A stretch of DNA of 58,790 bases from Polyangium jinanense (lineage in GTDB: Bacteria; Myxococcota; Polyangia; Polyangiales; Polyangiaceae), in assembly GCF_028435365.1 (NCBI RefSeq), contig NZ_JAGTJJ010000063.1, positions 1 to 58,790 of the forward strand, read 5' to 3'. The notes beneath the pieces are model-generated. The model saw nothing but the letters and a program-made list of their open reading frames with translations. It had not been told where the DNA came from and made no database searches. The position numbers and the translations under genes were made by a program. Position 1 is the first letter of the stretch. The number at the start of each line of letters is the position of its first letter. Positions 8,430 through 16,788 of the stretch are shown in pieces.

Positions 8430-10352
8430 ATGAACAAGCTCGTCGGAAGTGTCTGGGTGGTGCGCTTTCTTCTATGTTTCGCCGTGCTCTGCACGGCCTG
8501 CTCGGACCCGCCATCGAGTGGGACGCCTGGCGGCAGCGGCAGCGGCGGCAGCGGCGGCGGCAGCGGCGGCGGCGGCGGCGGCGGCGGAGACGCTGGTGCC
8601 GGCGGCGGCGAGGCTGGTGCCGGCGGTGGGACAGAGCCCATCTGCACCAAGCTGGAAGATCTCGGCAACGCGAATATCGACGTCCCCGCGATCACGCTGA
8701 ACGGCGCCATCACGGTGAACGGCAGCGTGCCGGCGGCGGGGAACCAGACCAGCGCCGTGCGGCTCCGCGACCTGAAGACCGGAGACAGCTTGCTGCTGGG
8801 GAGGCCTGGCGACGCAAGTTATACGGCCAAGTCGATCGTGCCCGGGACCTACGACCTCTATTATCACTGGGACATCACGGACTCGCAGGAGCTGCCGCGG
8901 AACGAGGGCGTCCGGCTCAAGAGCGGTGTCGAGCTCACGAGCTCGCAAACGTTCAACGTCGACATCTCCACGATCACGCTGAACGGCGCCATCACGGTGA
9001 ACGGGAGCGTGCCTGTGGCGGGGAACAAGACCAGCGCGGTGCGGCTCCGGAACCTCGGGACTGGAGACAGCATGCTGCTGGGGAGGCCTGGCGACGCAAG
9101 TTATGCGGCCAAGTCGATCGTGCCCGGGACCTACGACGTCTATTATTACTGGGACATCACGGATTCGCAGGGGCTGCCGCGGAACGAGAGCGTCCGGCTC
9201 AAGAGCGGTGTCGAGCTCACGAGCTCGCAAACGTTCAACGTCGACATCAAAACGATCACGCTGAGCGGGGCCATCACGGTGAACGGCAGCGTGCCGGCGG
9301 CGGGGAACAAGACCAGCGCGGTGCGGCTCCGGAACCTTTCGACCGGAGACAGCGTGCTGCTGGGGAGGCCTGGCGACGCAAGTTATACGGCCAAGCAGAT
9401 CGTGGCCGGGACCTACGACGTCTATTATCACTGGGACATCACGGATTCGCAGGGGCTGCCGCGAAACGAGGGCGTCCGGCTCAAGAGCGGTGTCTCGCTG
9501 ACGAGCTCGCAAACGTTCAACGTCGACATCCCCACGATCACGCTGAGCGGAGCCATCACGGTGAACGGCAGCGTGCCGGCGGCGGGGAACAAGACCAGCG
9601 CGGTGCGGCTCCGGAACGTGGCGACCGGCGACAGTGTGCTGCTGGGGAGGCCTGGCGACGCAAGTTATACGGCCAAGCAGATCGTGGCCGGGACCTACGA
9701 CGTCTATTATCACTGGGACCTCACGGATTCGCAGGAGCTGCCGCGAAACGAGGGTGTCCGGCTGAAGAGCGGTGTGGCGCTGACGAGCTCGCAAACGTTC
9801 AATGTCGACATTTCCACGATCTCGCTGAGCGGGGCCATCACGATCAACGGGAGCGTGCCTGCGGCGGGGAACAAGAGCAGCGCGGTGCGGCTCCGGAACG
9901 TGGCTACCGGCGACAGCTTGCTTCTGGGGAGGCCCGGGGACGCAAGCTACGTGGCGAAGCTGATCGTGGCCGGGACCTACGACGTCTATTATCACTGGGA
10001 CACGACAGATTCGCAGGAGCTGCCGCGAAACGAGGGTGTCCGGCTCAAGAGCGGTGTCGCGCTGACGAGCTCGCAAACGTTCAACGTCGACGTCCCCGCG
10101 GTCACGCTGAGCGGGGCCATCACGATCAACGGCAGCGTGCCGGCGGCGGGCGACAAGAGCAGCGCGGTGCGGTTCCGGAACCTGGAGACAGGAGACAGCT
10201 TGCTCCTGGGGAGGCCTGGGGACGCAACCTACGTGGCGAAGCAGATCGTGCCCGGGACCTACGACGTCTATTATCACTGGGCCACCACGGATTCGCAGGA
10301 GCTGCCGCGGAACGAATCAGCCCGCCTGGGCTGCGTGGTCATCGCGCCCTGA
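8430..10352 (+). CDS. Lipoprotein built from six 94-residue repeats
   Basis: This 640-residue protein starts at ATG 8430, with GAGGA 7-8 bases upstream. The signal peptide ends in a lipobox-like VLCTAC (Cys at -3 is unusual), followed by a Ser/Gly-rich linker about 30 residues long. The rest is six tandem repeats of 94 residues. Each carries TINGSVPAAG-like starts, then TSAVRLRNL, TGDSLLLGRPGDASY, GTYDVYYHWD, ELPRNEGVRLKSG and LTSSQTFNVD. The sixth breaks off after ELPRNES and ends RLGCVVIAP. The pattern suggests beta-sandwich modules exposed at the cell surface. The domain is not one I recognise. No catalytic residues are evident; adhesion or a structural role is only a guess. Confidence 0.88.
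   Translation: MNKLVGSVWVVRFLLCFAVLCTACSDPPSSGTPGGSGSGGSGGGSGGGGGGGGDAGAGGGEAGAGGGTEPICTKLEDLGNANIDVPAITLNGAITVNGSVPAAGNQTSAVRLRDLKTGDSLLLGRPGDASYTAKSIVPGTYDLYYHWDITDSQELPRNEGVRLKSGVELTSSQTFNVDISTITLNGAITVNGSVPVAGNKTSAVRLRNLGTGDSMLLGRPGDASYAAKSIVPGTYDVYYYWDITDSQGLPRNESVRLKSGVELTSSQTFNVDIKTITLSGAITVNGSVPAAGNKTSAVRLRNLSTGDSVLLGRPGDASYTAKQIVAGTYDVYYHWDITDSQGLPRNEGVRLKSGVSLTSSQTFNVDIPTITLSGAITVNGSVPAAGNKTSAVRLRNVATGDSVLLGRPGDASYTAKQIVAGTYDVYYHWDLTDSQELPRNEGVRLKSGVALTSSQTFNVDISTISLSGAITINGSVPAAGNKSSAVRLRNVATGDSLLLGRPGDASYVAKLIVAGTYDVYYHWDTTDSQELPRNEGVRLKSGVALTSSQTFNVDVPAVTLSGAITINGSVPAAGDKSSAVRFRNLETGDSLLLGRPGDATYVAKQIVPGTYDVYYHWATTDSQELPRNESARLGCVVIAP
8691..10352 (+). repeat. Six in-frame direct repeats of 282 bp
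   Basis: Unit starts fall at 8691, 8973, 9255, 9537, 9819 and 10101, exactly 282 bases apart, with no length change. The sixth is cut short at the stop codon. Long stretches are identical between units, which points to recent duplication or ongoing homogenisation. Confidence 0.95.
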
Positions 10353-10356
10353 GGAA

Positions 10357-10662
10357 GCGCCGCGCCGGGGTTTCACCCCGGGCCCGACCAGGGGTTGTCC
10401 ACCCCTGGACCCGGACCAGCGCAAGCGCTGGACCTTTGGTGGAAGAACTGCGCGATGCGCAGTTCTTCCAGCAGGATCACGTTGCCCGTTGAGGGGTCCG
10501 TGCTGCTGTCCTGGTTGGCTAGGTCGCTTGCGGTCTTGACCCGGCCTGTGCGATGAACTGCGCTTCGCGCAGTTCATCGTCCTGGGTCCAGCCCCTGGCT
10601 GGTCCGGGTCCAGGGGCGGACAGCCCCTGGTGGGGCCTGGGGCAACGCCCCAGCGCAGCGCC
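10357..10662 (+). repeat. Composite inverted-repeat element, copy 1
   Basis: This fills the gap between the repeat lipoprotein and the next gene. From the left come CCGGGGTTTCACCCCGG, CAGGGGTTGTCCACCCCTG, CCAGCGCAAGCGCTGG, and the hairpin GGAAGAACTGCGC...GCGCAGTTCTTCC (10441-10469). An 82-base spacer follows, containing GCTGTCCTGGTTGGC. Then come GATGAACTGCGC...GCGCAGTTCATC (10552-10578) and arms that mirror the left side, ending CTGGGGCAACGCCCCAG. The whole is one large imperfect inverted repeat made of smaller hairpins. No open frame within it looks like a protein. Confidence 0.9.
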
Positions 10663-10673
10663 TTCAACTCAAA

Positions 10674-11861
10674 ATGACCCACATGGCATTCGTCGAGGAG
10701 CTGAAACAGGGACGGCGCGGCGTTCGGTTTGCCGTCCCGCGGGGGTTCGAGGTTTCGGAGGAGACTGAGCGCTCCGCGATGCTCGTCGACAAGGCCCGCG
10801 GCTTTTCTCTTTCGCTCGGGGCTTTCACGCATCGGCTCGACCTCTTGCCTGCGCACGATGCGCTCCTCCGCCGCGATGTCGAGCGGCATGCGCGTGACCT
10901 CTTCGAGACGTGCTTCCGGTCGACCTCGCCTGCGGATTCGAAGATGCGCCCGCGTACGGATGATAAGGCCTGGTCGCCGGTCGTCGAGGTCGCTCCCGTG
11001 AACCTGGGCGCGGCGCGCGTGCTCCGCGTCGTGCATCGCCTTTGGTACGAGCCGGGCCGCGAGACCTTGATGGGCCATCTCCTCGTGCCGCTTGCGCAGG
11101 GGCTCTTCGAAGTGCGGGTTCTTCCGCCGACGTCGCGGCTTTCGGGCGTGCGCGAGGCGGCTGTGGCGGATCGCGCGACTGCCGCCCTTGCTGGCACGGA
11201 TCCCGCGGCTTTTTTGCGGGGTATCGATCAACGCGCGTCCGACGATCCCGCGCTCGACGCCTCGTTCCCGCGGCATCCGCTCAGCGTGGCCCGGAAAGGA
11301 CTTCGATTTCTGCTGGAAGATGCTGGCCTCGAGGTCCTCGATCCCGACGTGGAGACGCGGCCCGGCGAGGTCGAGATTACGGCTGCCGGGTTTGCCGTCA
11401 CTCCGCCGCCGCGGTATCGGCTCGTGGAGAAGAATCCGCCTTCGCCGAAGCTTGCGTCGTGGAGCCGGGTTTCTTTCTCGGGGACCGATGGGATCCAGCT
11501 CCTCACGGTCTCGCGGACGGGGACGCGCCTCGCGGAGCGCAATGGGCGAAAGCTCGCGCGGATTGCGGAGGATCTGACCCGCGCGTCCGTGCCTGCGGGC
11601 GCCGAGGGCGTGCGCGTGAGTGCCGTCGCGCTGCCGGACGAACGCGGACGCTCGCATGCGGAGACGTATCATGCCTACGCGAAGGGCGCGTCGCGGCAGC
11701 AATCGCTCTTTCGCTGGTTCACGGAGCCGGACGGGGAGGTCGTGATGGTCGCGTTTGGCGCGGCGATGTGCGTGCCCGTGGACGAGCTCGCGGACGATGC
11801 GGAGGCCGTGGTGCGATCGTTCCGACGGCTCGGGGCGAAGAAATGGTGGCAGATTTCTTGA
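10674..11861 (+). CDS. Hypothetical protein, two similar halves
   Basis: This 395-residue protein starts at ATG 10674 or at ATG 10683 (MAFVEELKQG); neither has a clear ribosome site. The gene follows repeat copy 1 by 11 bases. No signal peptide or membrane segment is visible, so a cytoplasmic location is likely. The two halves (about 10-190 and 255-395) share a layout of beta-strand-rich sequence with long helices, reminiscent of a doubled PsbP/Mog1-like fold, but that is only an impression. Motifs include RFAVPRGFEVSEET near the N-terminus and EVVMVAFGAAMCVPVDELAD near the C-terminus. Function unknown. Confidence 0.75.
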   Translation: MTHMAFVEELKQGRRGVRFAVPRGFEVSEETERSAMLVDKARGFSLSLGAFTHRLDLLPAHDALLRRDVERHARDLFETCFRSTSPADSKMRPRTDDKAWSPVVEVAPVNLGAARVLRVVHRLWYEPGRETLMGHLLVPLAQGLFEVRVLPPTSRLSGVREAAVADRATAALAGTDPAAFLRGIDQRASDDPALDASFPRHPLSVARKGLRFLLEDAGLEVLDPDVETRPGEVEITAAGFAVTPPPRYRLVEKNPPSPKLASWSRVSFSGTDGIQLLTVSRTGTRLAERNGRKLARIAEDLTRASVPAGAEGVRVSAVALPDERGRSHAETYHAYAKGASRQQSLFRWFTEPDGEVVMVAFGAAMCVPVDELADDAEAVVRSFRRLGAKKWWQIS

Positions 11862-11882
11862 GCGATTGGGCCGGAGACCCGC

Positions 11883-12099
11883 ATGCGCCGCACATTCGAT
11901 TCCACCTGCTGCACCGTCGACTGGTCCCTCGCCGTGCTCCTCGTCGTGGGGTGTGGGGGGCGGCCCCTTCGGCACGACATACCGATCCACCGGCGGCGGA
12001 TGCGCGTGTCACGTCGGAGCCTTCTCCGAGGCGCCGCGTGGGCTCGTCCTGCTCGGGCTCGTGCCGCTCCTTGCATCTCGGCGGCGCAGGCGCGCGTGA
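11883..12099 (+). pseudogene. Broken small protein with a MYXO-CTERM tail
   Basis: The 320-base gap before the amidase contains a frame ending GGGCACHVGAFSEAPRGL, LVLLGLVPLLAS and RRRRRA-stop at 12099. That is the layout of a MYXO-CTERM sorting tail: a Cys pair in a Gly-rich patch, a hydrophobic helix, then an Arg cluster. The frame has no suitable start. A start with a hydrophobic leader (ATG 11883, MRRTFDSTCC...LAVLLVVGCGG) lies just upstream in the frame one base out of phase. The two would join if one base were gained or lost at the G-run near 11951-11962. This is either decay or a sequencing error. Confidence 0.5.
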
Positions 12100-12181
12100 A
12101 CGCCCTCGGGACAATGGTTCTTTGCTGCAAACCCGCGTCCCATGGCCTAGGATTCGCCGTCCTCGCCCTGGAGCGTTTCCC

Positions 12182-13870
12182 ATGACGTACGATCTCAAGA
12201 CCGCCAATGCCCCCCGGATGACCGGCCTCGCGCTCGAAGCCGCGGCGCTCGCCCTCGAAAATCCGGCCACGGGGCATCTCATCGGGCAGAAGCTCCTGAA
12301 GGACCTCGGTATTCTGGATCTCCGGTACTCGGACCTCCGCGACGCGCCCTCCGTCGTCCCGAGCCTGCCGCGTCCCGCGAGCTTCACGGCCTCGGCCGCG
12401 CCGCCCGTCGACCTCGAAGGCCTCGCGCGTTCGGCCCAAAAAACCAAAGGATTTGCCTTCGAGTCGGCCGCGGACTTCGTCGCCGCGTACCGCGAGGGGC
12501 GCGCGGACCCGGTGAAGGTCGCCGAGCGATTCCTGGAGGCCGCGCAGCGCCTCGACACGGGCGAGCGCCCGCTCCGGGTGTTCATCGAGCGAAACACCGA
12601 TCGCCTGCTCGCCGCGGCCCGCGAGAGCCGCGAGCGATATCGCAAAGGCGCGCCCAAAGGCCCGCTCGACGGCGTGCCCGTGTCGGTCAAGGACGAGCTC
12701 GACGTGGAAGGGTATCACACCACCGTCGGGACGCGATTCTTGAAGCTCCGTCCCTCCGAGGACGCCACCACGGTCCGCCGTTTGCGCTCTGCCGGCGCCT
12801 TGATCCTCGGCAAGGTCAACATGCACGAGATCGGCATCGATACCTCGGGGTTCAATGCCCACCACGGCACCCCGACGAACCCGTATGCGCCGGGGCATTA
12901 CACGGGCGGCTCGTCGAGCGGATCGGCCGCCAGCGTCGCGGCCGGGTTCTGCCCGATCTCGATCGGCGCGGACGGCGGCGGCTCGATCCGCATTCCCGCC
13001 GCGCTCTGCGGCATCGTCGGGCTCAAGGCGACGTGGAGCCGCATCAGCGAGCACGGCGCCTTTCCGCTCTGCGCGAGCGTCGGCCACGTCGGCCCGCTCG
13101 GCGCGACGATCCGGGACGTCGCGCTCGCCTATGCCCTCATGGCCGGCCCCGATGCGAAAGATCCGAATTCGATCCACCAGCCGCCGCACCACCTCGACGG
13201 CCTCGGCCGGGAGGATCTCGAAGGCGTGCGCATCGGCGTGTACCGGCCCTGGTTCGAGCACGCGACGCCCGAGATCGTCCGCGCCGCGGAGGGGGCGCTC
13301 GACATCTTCCGCGCCCGGGGCGCGCGGATCGTCGAGATCGAGATTCCCGAGCTCGAGCGTGCGCGTGTGGCGCAGGGCGTGACGATTCTCTGCGAAATGG
13401 CCTCGTGCATGGCGCGGCACGATGCCGAGCACCGGCGAGCGTTCGGGCTCGGCGTGAGGATCAACCTGGCGATGGGGCGGGCGCTGGCCGGTATCGATTA
13501 CGTGCAGGCCCAGAAGGTGCGCACGCGTTTTTCCGAGCATCTCGCCCGGGTGTTCCAAGCGGTCGACGTGATCGTCACGCCGACGACCGCGCTCACGGCG
13601 CCGCGCATCGCGGACGACGTGTTTCCGCGTGGCGAGAGCAACCTGGAGGTCACGAGCGGGCTCATGCGGTTCGTTTATCCGGCGAACCTCACGGGCAACC
13701 CCGCGCTTTCCGTGCCCGGCGGATACGACACGAGCGGGCATCCGATCGGCATTCAGATCCTCGGGCGTCCCTGGGAAGAGCACCTCCTTTTGCGCATGGG
13801 CGAGGTGCTGGAGCGCGAGGTCCCGCGGAAGGCGCCGGCGATTCACGTGCGTCTGCTCGACGGGGCCTGA
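12182..13870 (+). CDS. Amidase (amidase signature family)
   Basis: This 562-residue hydrolase of the amidase signature family cleaves a carboxamide; the substrate cannot be told from sequence. The Ser-cisSer-Lys triad is visible: Lys170 in VSVKDE, the cis-Ser in GGSSSGSAAS (about 245), and the nucleophile Ser268 in GADGGGSIRIPA. The downstream scaffold GIVGLKATWSRIS and the C-terminal NLTGNPALSVPGG are typical. The N-terminal 110 residues are longer than in the minimal family and may form a helical cap. There is no signal peptide. The start is ATG 12182. No gatB or gatC lies nearby, so it is not the tRNA amidotransferase subunit. The following permease starts 5 bases downstream. Confidence 0.92.
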   Translation: MTYDLKTANAPRMTGLALEAAALALENPATGHLIGQKLLKDLGILDLRYSDLRDAPSVVPSLPRPASFTASAAPPVDLEGLARSAQKTKGFAFESAADFVAAYREGRADPVKVAERFLEAAQRLDTGERPLRVFIERNTDRLLAAARESRERYRKGAPKGPLDGVPVSVKDELDVEGYHTTVGTRFLKLRPSEDATTVRRLRSAGALILGKVNMHEIGIDTSGFNAHHGTPTNPYAPGHYTGGSSSGSAASVAAGFCPISIGADGGGSIRIPAALCGIVGLKATWSRISEHGAFPLCASVGHVGPLGATIRDVALAYALMAGPDAKDPNSIHQPPHHLDGLGREDLEGVRIGVYRPWFEHATPEIVRAAEGALDIFRARGARIVEIEIPELERARVAQGVTILCEMASCMARHDAEHRRAFGLGVRINLAMGRALAGIDYVQAQKVRTRFSEHLARVFQAVDVIVTPTTALTAPRIADDVFPRGESNLEVTSGLMRFVYPANLTGNPALSVPGGYDTSGHPIGIQILGRPWEEHLLLRMGEVLEREVPRKAPAIHVRLLDGA

Positions 13871-13875
13871 CGCGG

Positions 13876-15096
13876 ATGGAGCCCGCCCCGCTCCCGCGTT
13901 CGCGCCCCCGCCTCGGGCCGCTCCTCTTGCTCGCCCGAAAGAGCCTGCTCGGGAGCCGCTTCACGTTCGCGTTGCTCGTCCTTTCGGTCGCCGCGGGCGC
14001 GGGTTTCCAGATCCCCAATACCGCGAACCTCGCCGGCTTCTCCGAGGCCCTGCTCGAAGAGGAGCTGCGCCACGGGGCCGGCGACGTGCGCGTCGAGCCG
14101 CGGGATAAACGGCACTTCGACGACGGCGCTGCCGCAGCCGCGAAGGTCTCCGAGGCCGCGGACACGCCCGTCCGCGCCGCCGTCCCCGTCCTCGTCCTGC
14201 CCGGCGCCGTCGGCAAAGGCGGGCGATTCCAGAATGCGCTCGTCTACGGCTACGATTTTTCCGGCGATCCCGCGCTCCGGCCGTTCCACCTCACGGACGG
14301 CGCGCTCCCCGCGCGCGGCGATTCGAACGGCGTGCTCATCGGCACCTCGCTCGCGAATCGAATCGGCGTGAAGGTCGGCGACGTCGTCGATCTGCGGGTC
14401 ATCCTCGGCGCGCCGCCCGGCGCCGCCGGCGAGCCCGTGGGCGCGTCCGTCATGACCGTGCGTGGCCTCGTCGCGGGCAGCGCCGGCGCTTATCGCAGCG
14501 TCTTCCTCGACCGCGCTTCCCTCGCCGAGAAGACCGGCGCCCCGGCCGCCGCCTCCGCTATCCACGTCCACCTCGACGACCACTTCGCCGCCTCGGCCCT
14601 CGCCACGCGCCTCGAAGCCCGCCTCCCCGAGGCCCGCGCCGTCGGCTGGCGCGAGGACGACCCGTACGTGACGAACTATCTCGCCGCGAACCGCACCGTG
14701 AACGCCGTCTCCTACGCGATGGTCGTCGCGGCGATCAGCATCCCCGTCTGGGCCCTCTTCCACATCCACGTCCTCGGCCGCCGCCGCGAGATCGGCATCC
14801 TCGCCGCGCTCGGCTTCTCACGCCGCGAGATCTTCGGCCTCTTCTTGCTCCAGACCCTCGTCGTCGCGCTCGTCGGGCTCGTCGCCGGCGCGGCGCTTGG
14901 CTACGGGATGCTGCTCTACTTCCAGGCTCACCCCATCTTTTCGTGGGAGGCGCTCGTGGTTCGTCCCGTCATCACGGCCGCGGTCCTCGCGGGGCCGTGC
15001 CTCGCCGTCCTCGCCACCACCCTGCTCGCCGGCAGCGTCCCCGCCTGGCGCGCGGCCCGAACCGACCCGGCGCGGGTCCTGCGCAGGATCGACTGA
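13876..15096 (+). CDS. ABC transporter permease, FtsX/MacB type
   Basis: This 406-residue inner-membrane protein starts 5 bases after the amidase stop. One membrane segment lies near residues 33-53 (FALLVLSVAAGAGFQIP). A periplasmic MacB-like domain follows to about 270 (GVLIGTSLANRIGVKVGDVV), then three C-terminal membrane helices with the typical cytoplasmic loop RRREIGILAALGFSRREIF and the end PAWRAARTDPARVLRR. Its ATPase partner overlaps its stop codon (TGATG), so they are translationally coupled. Such pairs act on lipoproteins or hydrophobic substrates from the outer leaflet of the inner membrane. No adaptor is present here. Confidence 0.9.
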   Translation: MEPAPLPRSRPRLGPLLLLARKSLLGSRFTFALLVLSVAAGAGFQIPNTANLAGFSEALLEEELRHGAGDVRVEPRDKRHFDDGAAAAAKVSEAADTPVRAAVPVLVLPGAVGKGGRFQNALVYGYDFSGDPALRPFHLTDGALPARGDSNGVLIGTSLANRIGVKVGDVVDLRVILGAPPGAAGEPVGASVMTVRGLVAGSAGAYRSVFLDRASLAEKTGAPAAASAIHVHLDDHFAASALATRLEARLPEARAVGWREDDPYVTNYLAANRTVNAVSYAMVVAAISIPVWALFHIHVLGRRREIGILAALGFSRREIFGLFLLQTLVVALVGLVAGAALGYGMLLYFQAHPIFSWEALVVRPVITAAVLAGPCLAVLATTLLAGSVPAWRAARTDPARVLRRID

Positions 15097-15749
15097 TGCC
15101 GACGGTGCTCCGCTGCGAGAGCCTCGTGCGCCGCCTCGGCGAGCGTGACGTCGTGCGCGGCGCCTCGCTCGACCTCGACGAGGCCGAGTCCATCGCGCTC
15201 GTGGGCCCGAGCGGCTGCGGCAAGACCACGCTGCTCCAGATGATCGGTCTGCTCGACCGTCCCACCGCGGGCCGCGTCGTGCTCGCTGGTCACGACGCCT
15301 GGTCACTCTCCGATGCCGTGCGCGCCGAGCTGCGCCTCGCCTGGATTGGCTTCGTGTTTCAACAGAACAACCTCGTCGAGACGCTGAGCGCGCGGGAGAA
15401 CGTGGCGCTGCCGGCATGGCGTCTCGGGGCCTCGCGCCGGGAAGCCGAGCGCTCGGCGGATGCGCTCCTCGACCGGTTCGGCCTCACCGCGCGCCGTGAC
15501 GCGCCGGCTGCCGAGCTCTCCGTGGGCGAGGCGCAACGCGTGGCCATCGCCCGCGCGCTCGTGAACCGCCCGCGCCTCGTGCTCGCCGACGAGCCGACGG
15601 GCAGCCTCGACAGCGCCTCGGCGGACGTCGTGATGGAGGCGCTCACCGCGGCTGCGGCGCTCGGCGCGGCGCTGCTCGTGGTCACGCACGATCCGCGGAT
15701 CGCGGCGCGAGCGGGGAGGACCGTTTCGATCCACGACGGGCGGCTCTGA
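15096..15749 (+). CDS. ABC transporter ATP-binding protein, LolD/MacB type
   Basis: This 217-residue cytoplasmic ATPase belongs with the preceding permease. The start ATG shares a base with the permease stop. Visible motifs are Walker A GPSGCGKTT (about 36-44), Q-loop FVFQQNNLVETL, signature [15 protein letters not shown], Walker B LVLADEPTGSLD and the switch His in VVTHDPRIA. The signature reads LSVGE rather than LSGGE. The 3' end overlaps the convergent acyltransferase gene by 68 bases on the other strand. Confidence 0.93.
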   Translation: MPTVLRCESLVRRLGERDVVRGASLDLDEAESIALVGPSGCGKTTLLQMIGLLDRPTAGRVVLAGHDAWSLSDAVRAELRLAWIGFVFQQNNLVETLSARENVALPAWRLGASRREAERSADALLDRFGLTARRDAPAAELSVGEAQRVAIARALVNRPRLVLADEPTGSLDSASADVVMEALTAAAALGAALLVVTHDPRIAARAGRTVSIHDGRL

Positions 15750-16788
15750 GGAGCAGGAACACGCCGAGACAAACGACCGCCGCGATCGAGACGACGCCCG
15801 CGTACTTCAAGGGCCCCGGCCACGCGAGGCGCGACGCGGTGAGCTGGAGGAAGACCACGATCGGCAGGTGTGTGACGTACACGAAGTACGACGCGTCGGC
15901 GAGCAAGCGGACGAGCGGCCGCTCGCGGGTCACGAGCCGCCCGCACGTGCCCAGAAAAACCGCGACGGCGAGGCACGAGAACGCCGCGCTCGTGACGAGC
16001 GCCCACGCGGGCGCGCGCGCCGGTGCGCCCGCCGCCGTGCTCGCGACGAGCGCGGGGACGAGCGCGGCGAGCAGCACGAGCGCGAGCCCCGCGAGCCACG
16101 GGAGCCGCCGCGCATACGCCGCGAGGTCCGCGGGATCGAGCAGCCACCCCCACGCGAAAAATACCGCGAAGTAGGCTGCGATGAGGGGTTCGACGAGGAA
16201 CGAGAGCGGCGTGTCGAGCTGGAGTTTTCCCGCGACGAGGAGCAGCGCCGACACCGGGGCGATCGCGATCGCGGGCAAGGCGAGGGGCGAACGGAAAGGT
16301 CGCCGCGGCAGGACGGCGGCGAGCGTCGAGAGCAGGAGCAGGTAGTAAAGGAACCAGAGATGCGCGAGCGTGACGGGGAGCTCGGATGCGCGCAGCGCGG
16401 GGACCTGGCTGCCCACCGCGGCGCGACCTTCGAGCGTGCGCCCGTGGTCCCAGAGCGCGTTCATGGCTGCGGAGACGGGTACGAGCGCCACGAGCAGCGG
16501 CACGAGCACACGCGTGGCCCGCTCGCGTGCAAAGCCTCGAAGGCCCCGGCGCAGGACGATGCCATGCGAGACGATCCCGGAGAGCAGGAAAAATACGGGC
16601 ATCAGGAACGCGCGGCCCACCCACACCACGAAGTCCGCGGCGAGATGCGTCGCGCGATCCTTGATCGCCCATCCGATCGGCGTCTCCAGGAACGAAAGCA
16701 GGCCGTGCAAGAGGAGGACGAGCGCCGTGGCGAAGGCCCGCGCGCCGTCGAGCGCGTGGATGCGCGTCCCCTCGCGCTCCATCTCCAT
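15682..16788 (-). CDS. Acyltransferase 3 family membrane protein
   Basis: This 368-residue protein has about ten predicted membrane helices. It opens with IHALDGARAFATALVLLLHG, the family's usual first segment with the conserved Arg and His (R..........H), and has FLMPVFFLLSGIVSHGIVLRR typical of helix 2-3. Near the end SYFVYVTHLPIVVFLQ is also characteristic. Family members transfer acyl groups to sugars, lipids or glycopeptides at the inner membrane; the substrate here is unknown. The start ATG (MEMEREG) overlaps the TGA of the gene upstream, indicating coupling. The last 68 bases are antisense to the end of the ABC ATPase gene. Confidence 0.88.
   Translation of the reverse strand: MEMEREGTRIHALDGARAFATALVLLLHGLLSFLETPIGWAIKDRATHLAADFVVWVGRAFLMPVFFLLSGIVSHGIVLRRGLRGFARERATRVLVPLLVALVPVSAAMNALWDHGRTLEGRAAVGSQVPALRASELPVTLAHLWFLYYLLLLSTLAAVLPRRPFRSPLALPAIAIAPVSALLLVAGKLQLDTPLSFLVEPLIAAYFAVFFAWGWLLDPADLAAYARRLPWLAGLALVLLAALVPALVASTAAGAPARAPAWALVTSAAFSCLAVAVFLGTCGRLVTRERPLVRLLADASYFVYVTHLPIVVFLQLTASRLAWPGPLKYAGVVSIAAVVCLGVFLLLRAARRGSKRSSPLAPRSADRA

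Noticed and set aside
8342..10492. 716-codon plus-strand open frame overlapping the repeat lipoprotein
   Set aside because: The 282-bp repeats keep a stop-free second frame automatically. Its product is Arg-rich and has no signal or ribosome site, unlike the lipoprotein frame.
10553..10768. Small open frames inside the composite repeats, such as those starting MNCASRSSS
   Set aside because: They arise from the GATGAACTGCGC hairpin, differ between copies after a few codons and are broken by the palindromes.
11675..13846. 723-codon minus-strand open frame opposite the amidase
   Set aside because: The plus strand encodes a complete amidase with its catalytic triad; the antisense product has no recognisable feature.
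12182..13870. Amidase as GatA of the tRNA amidotransferase
   Set aside because: No gatB or gatC neighbour, and the long N-terminal extension is unlike GatA.
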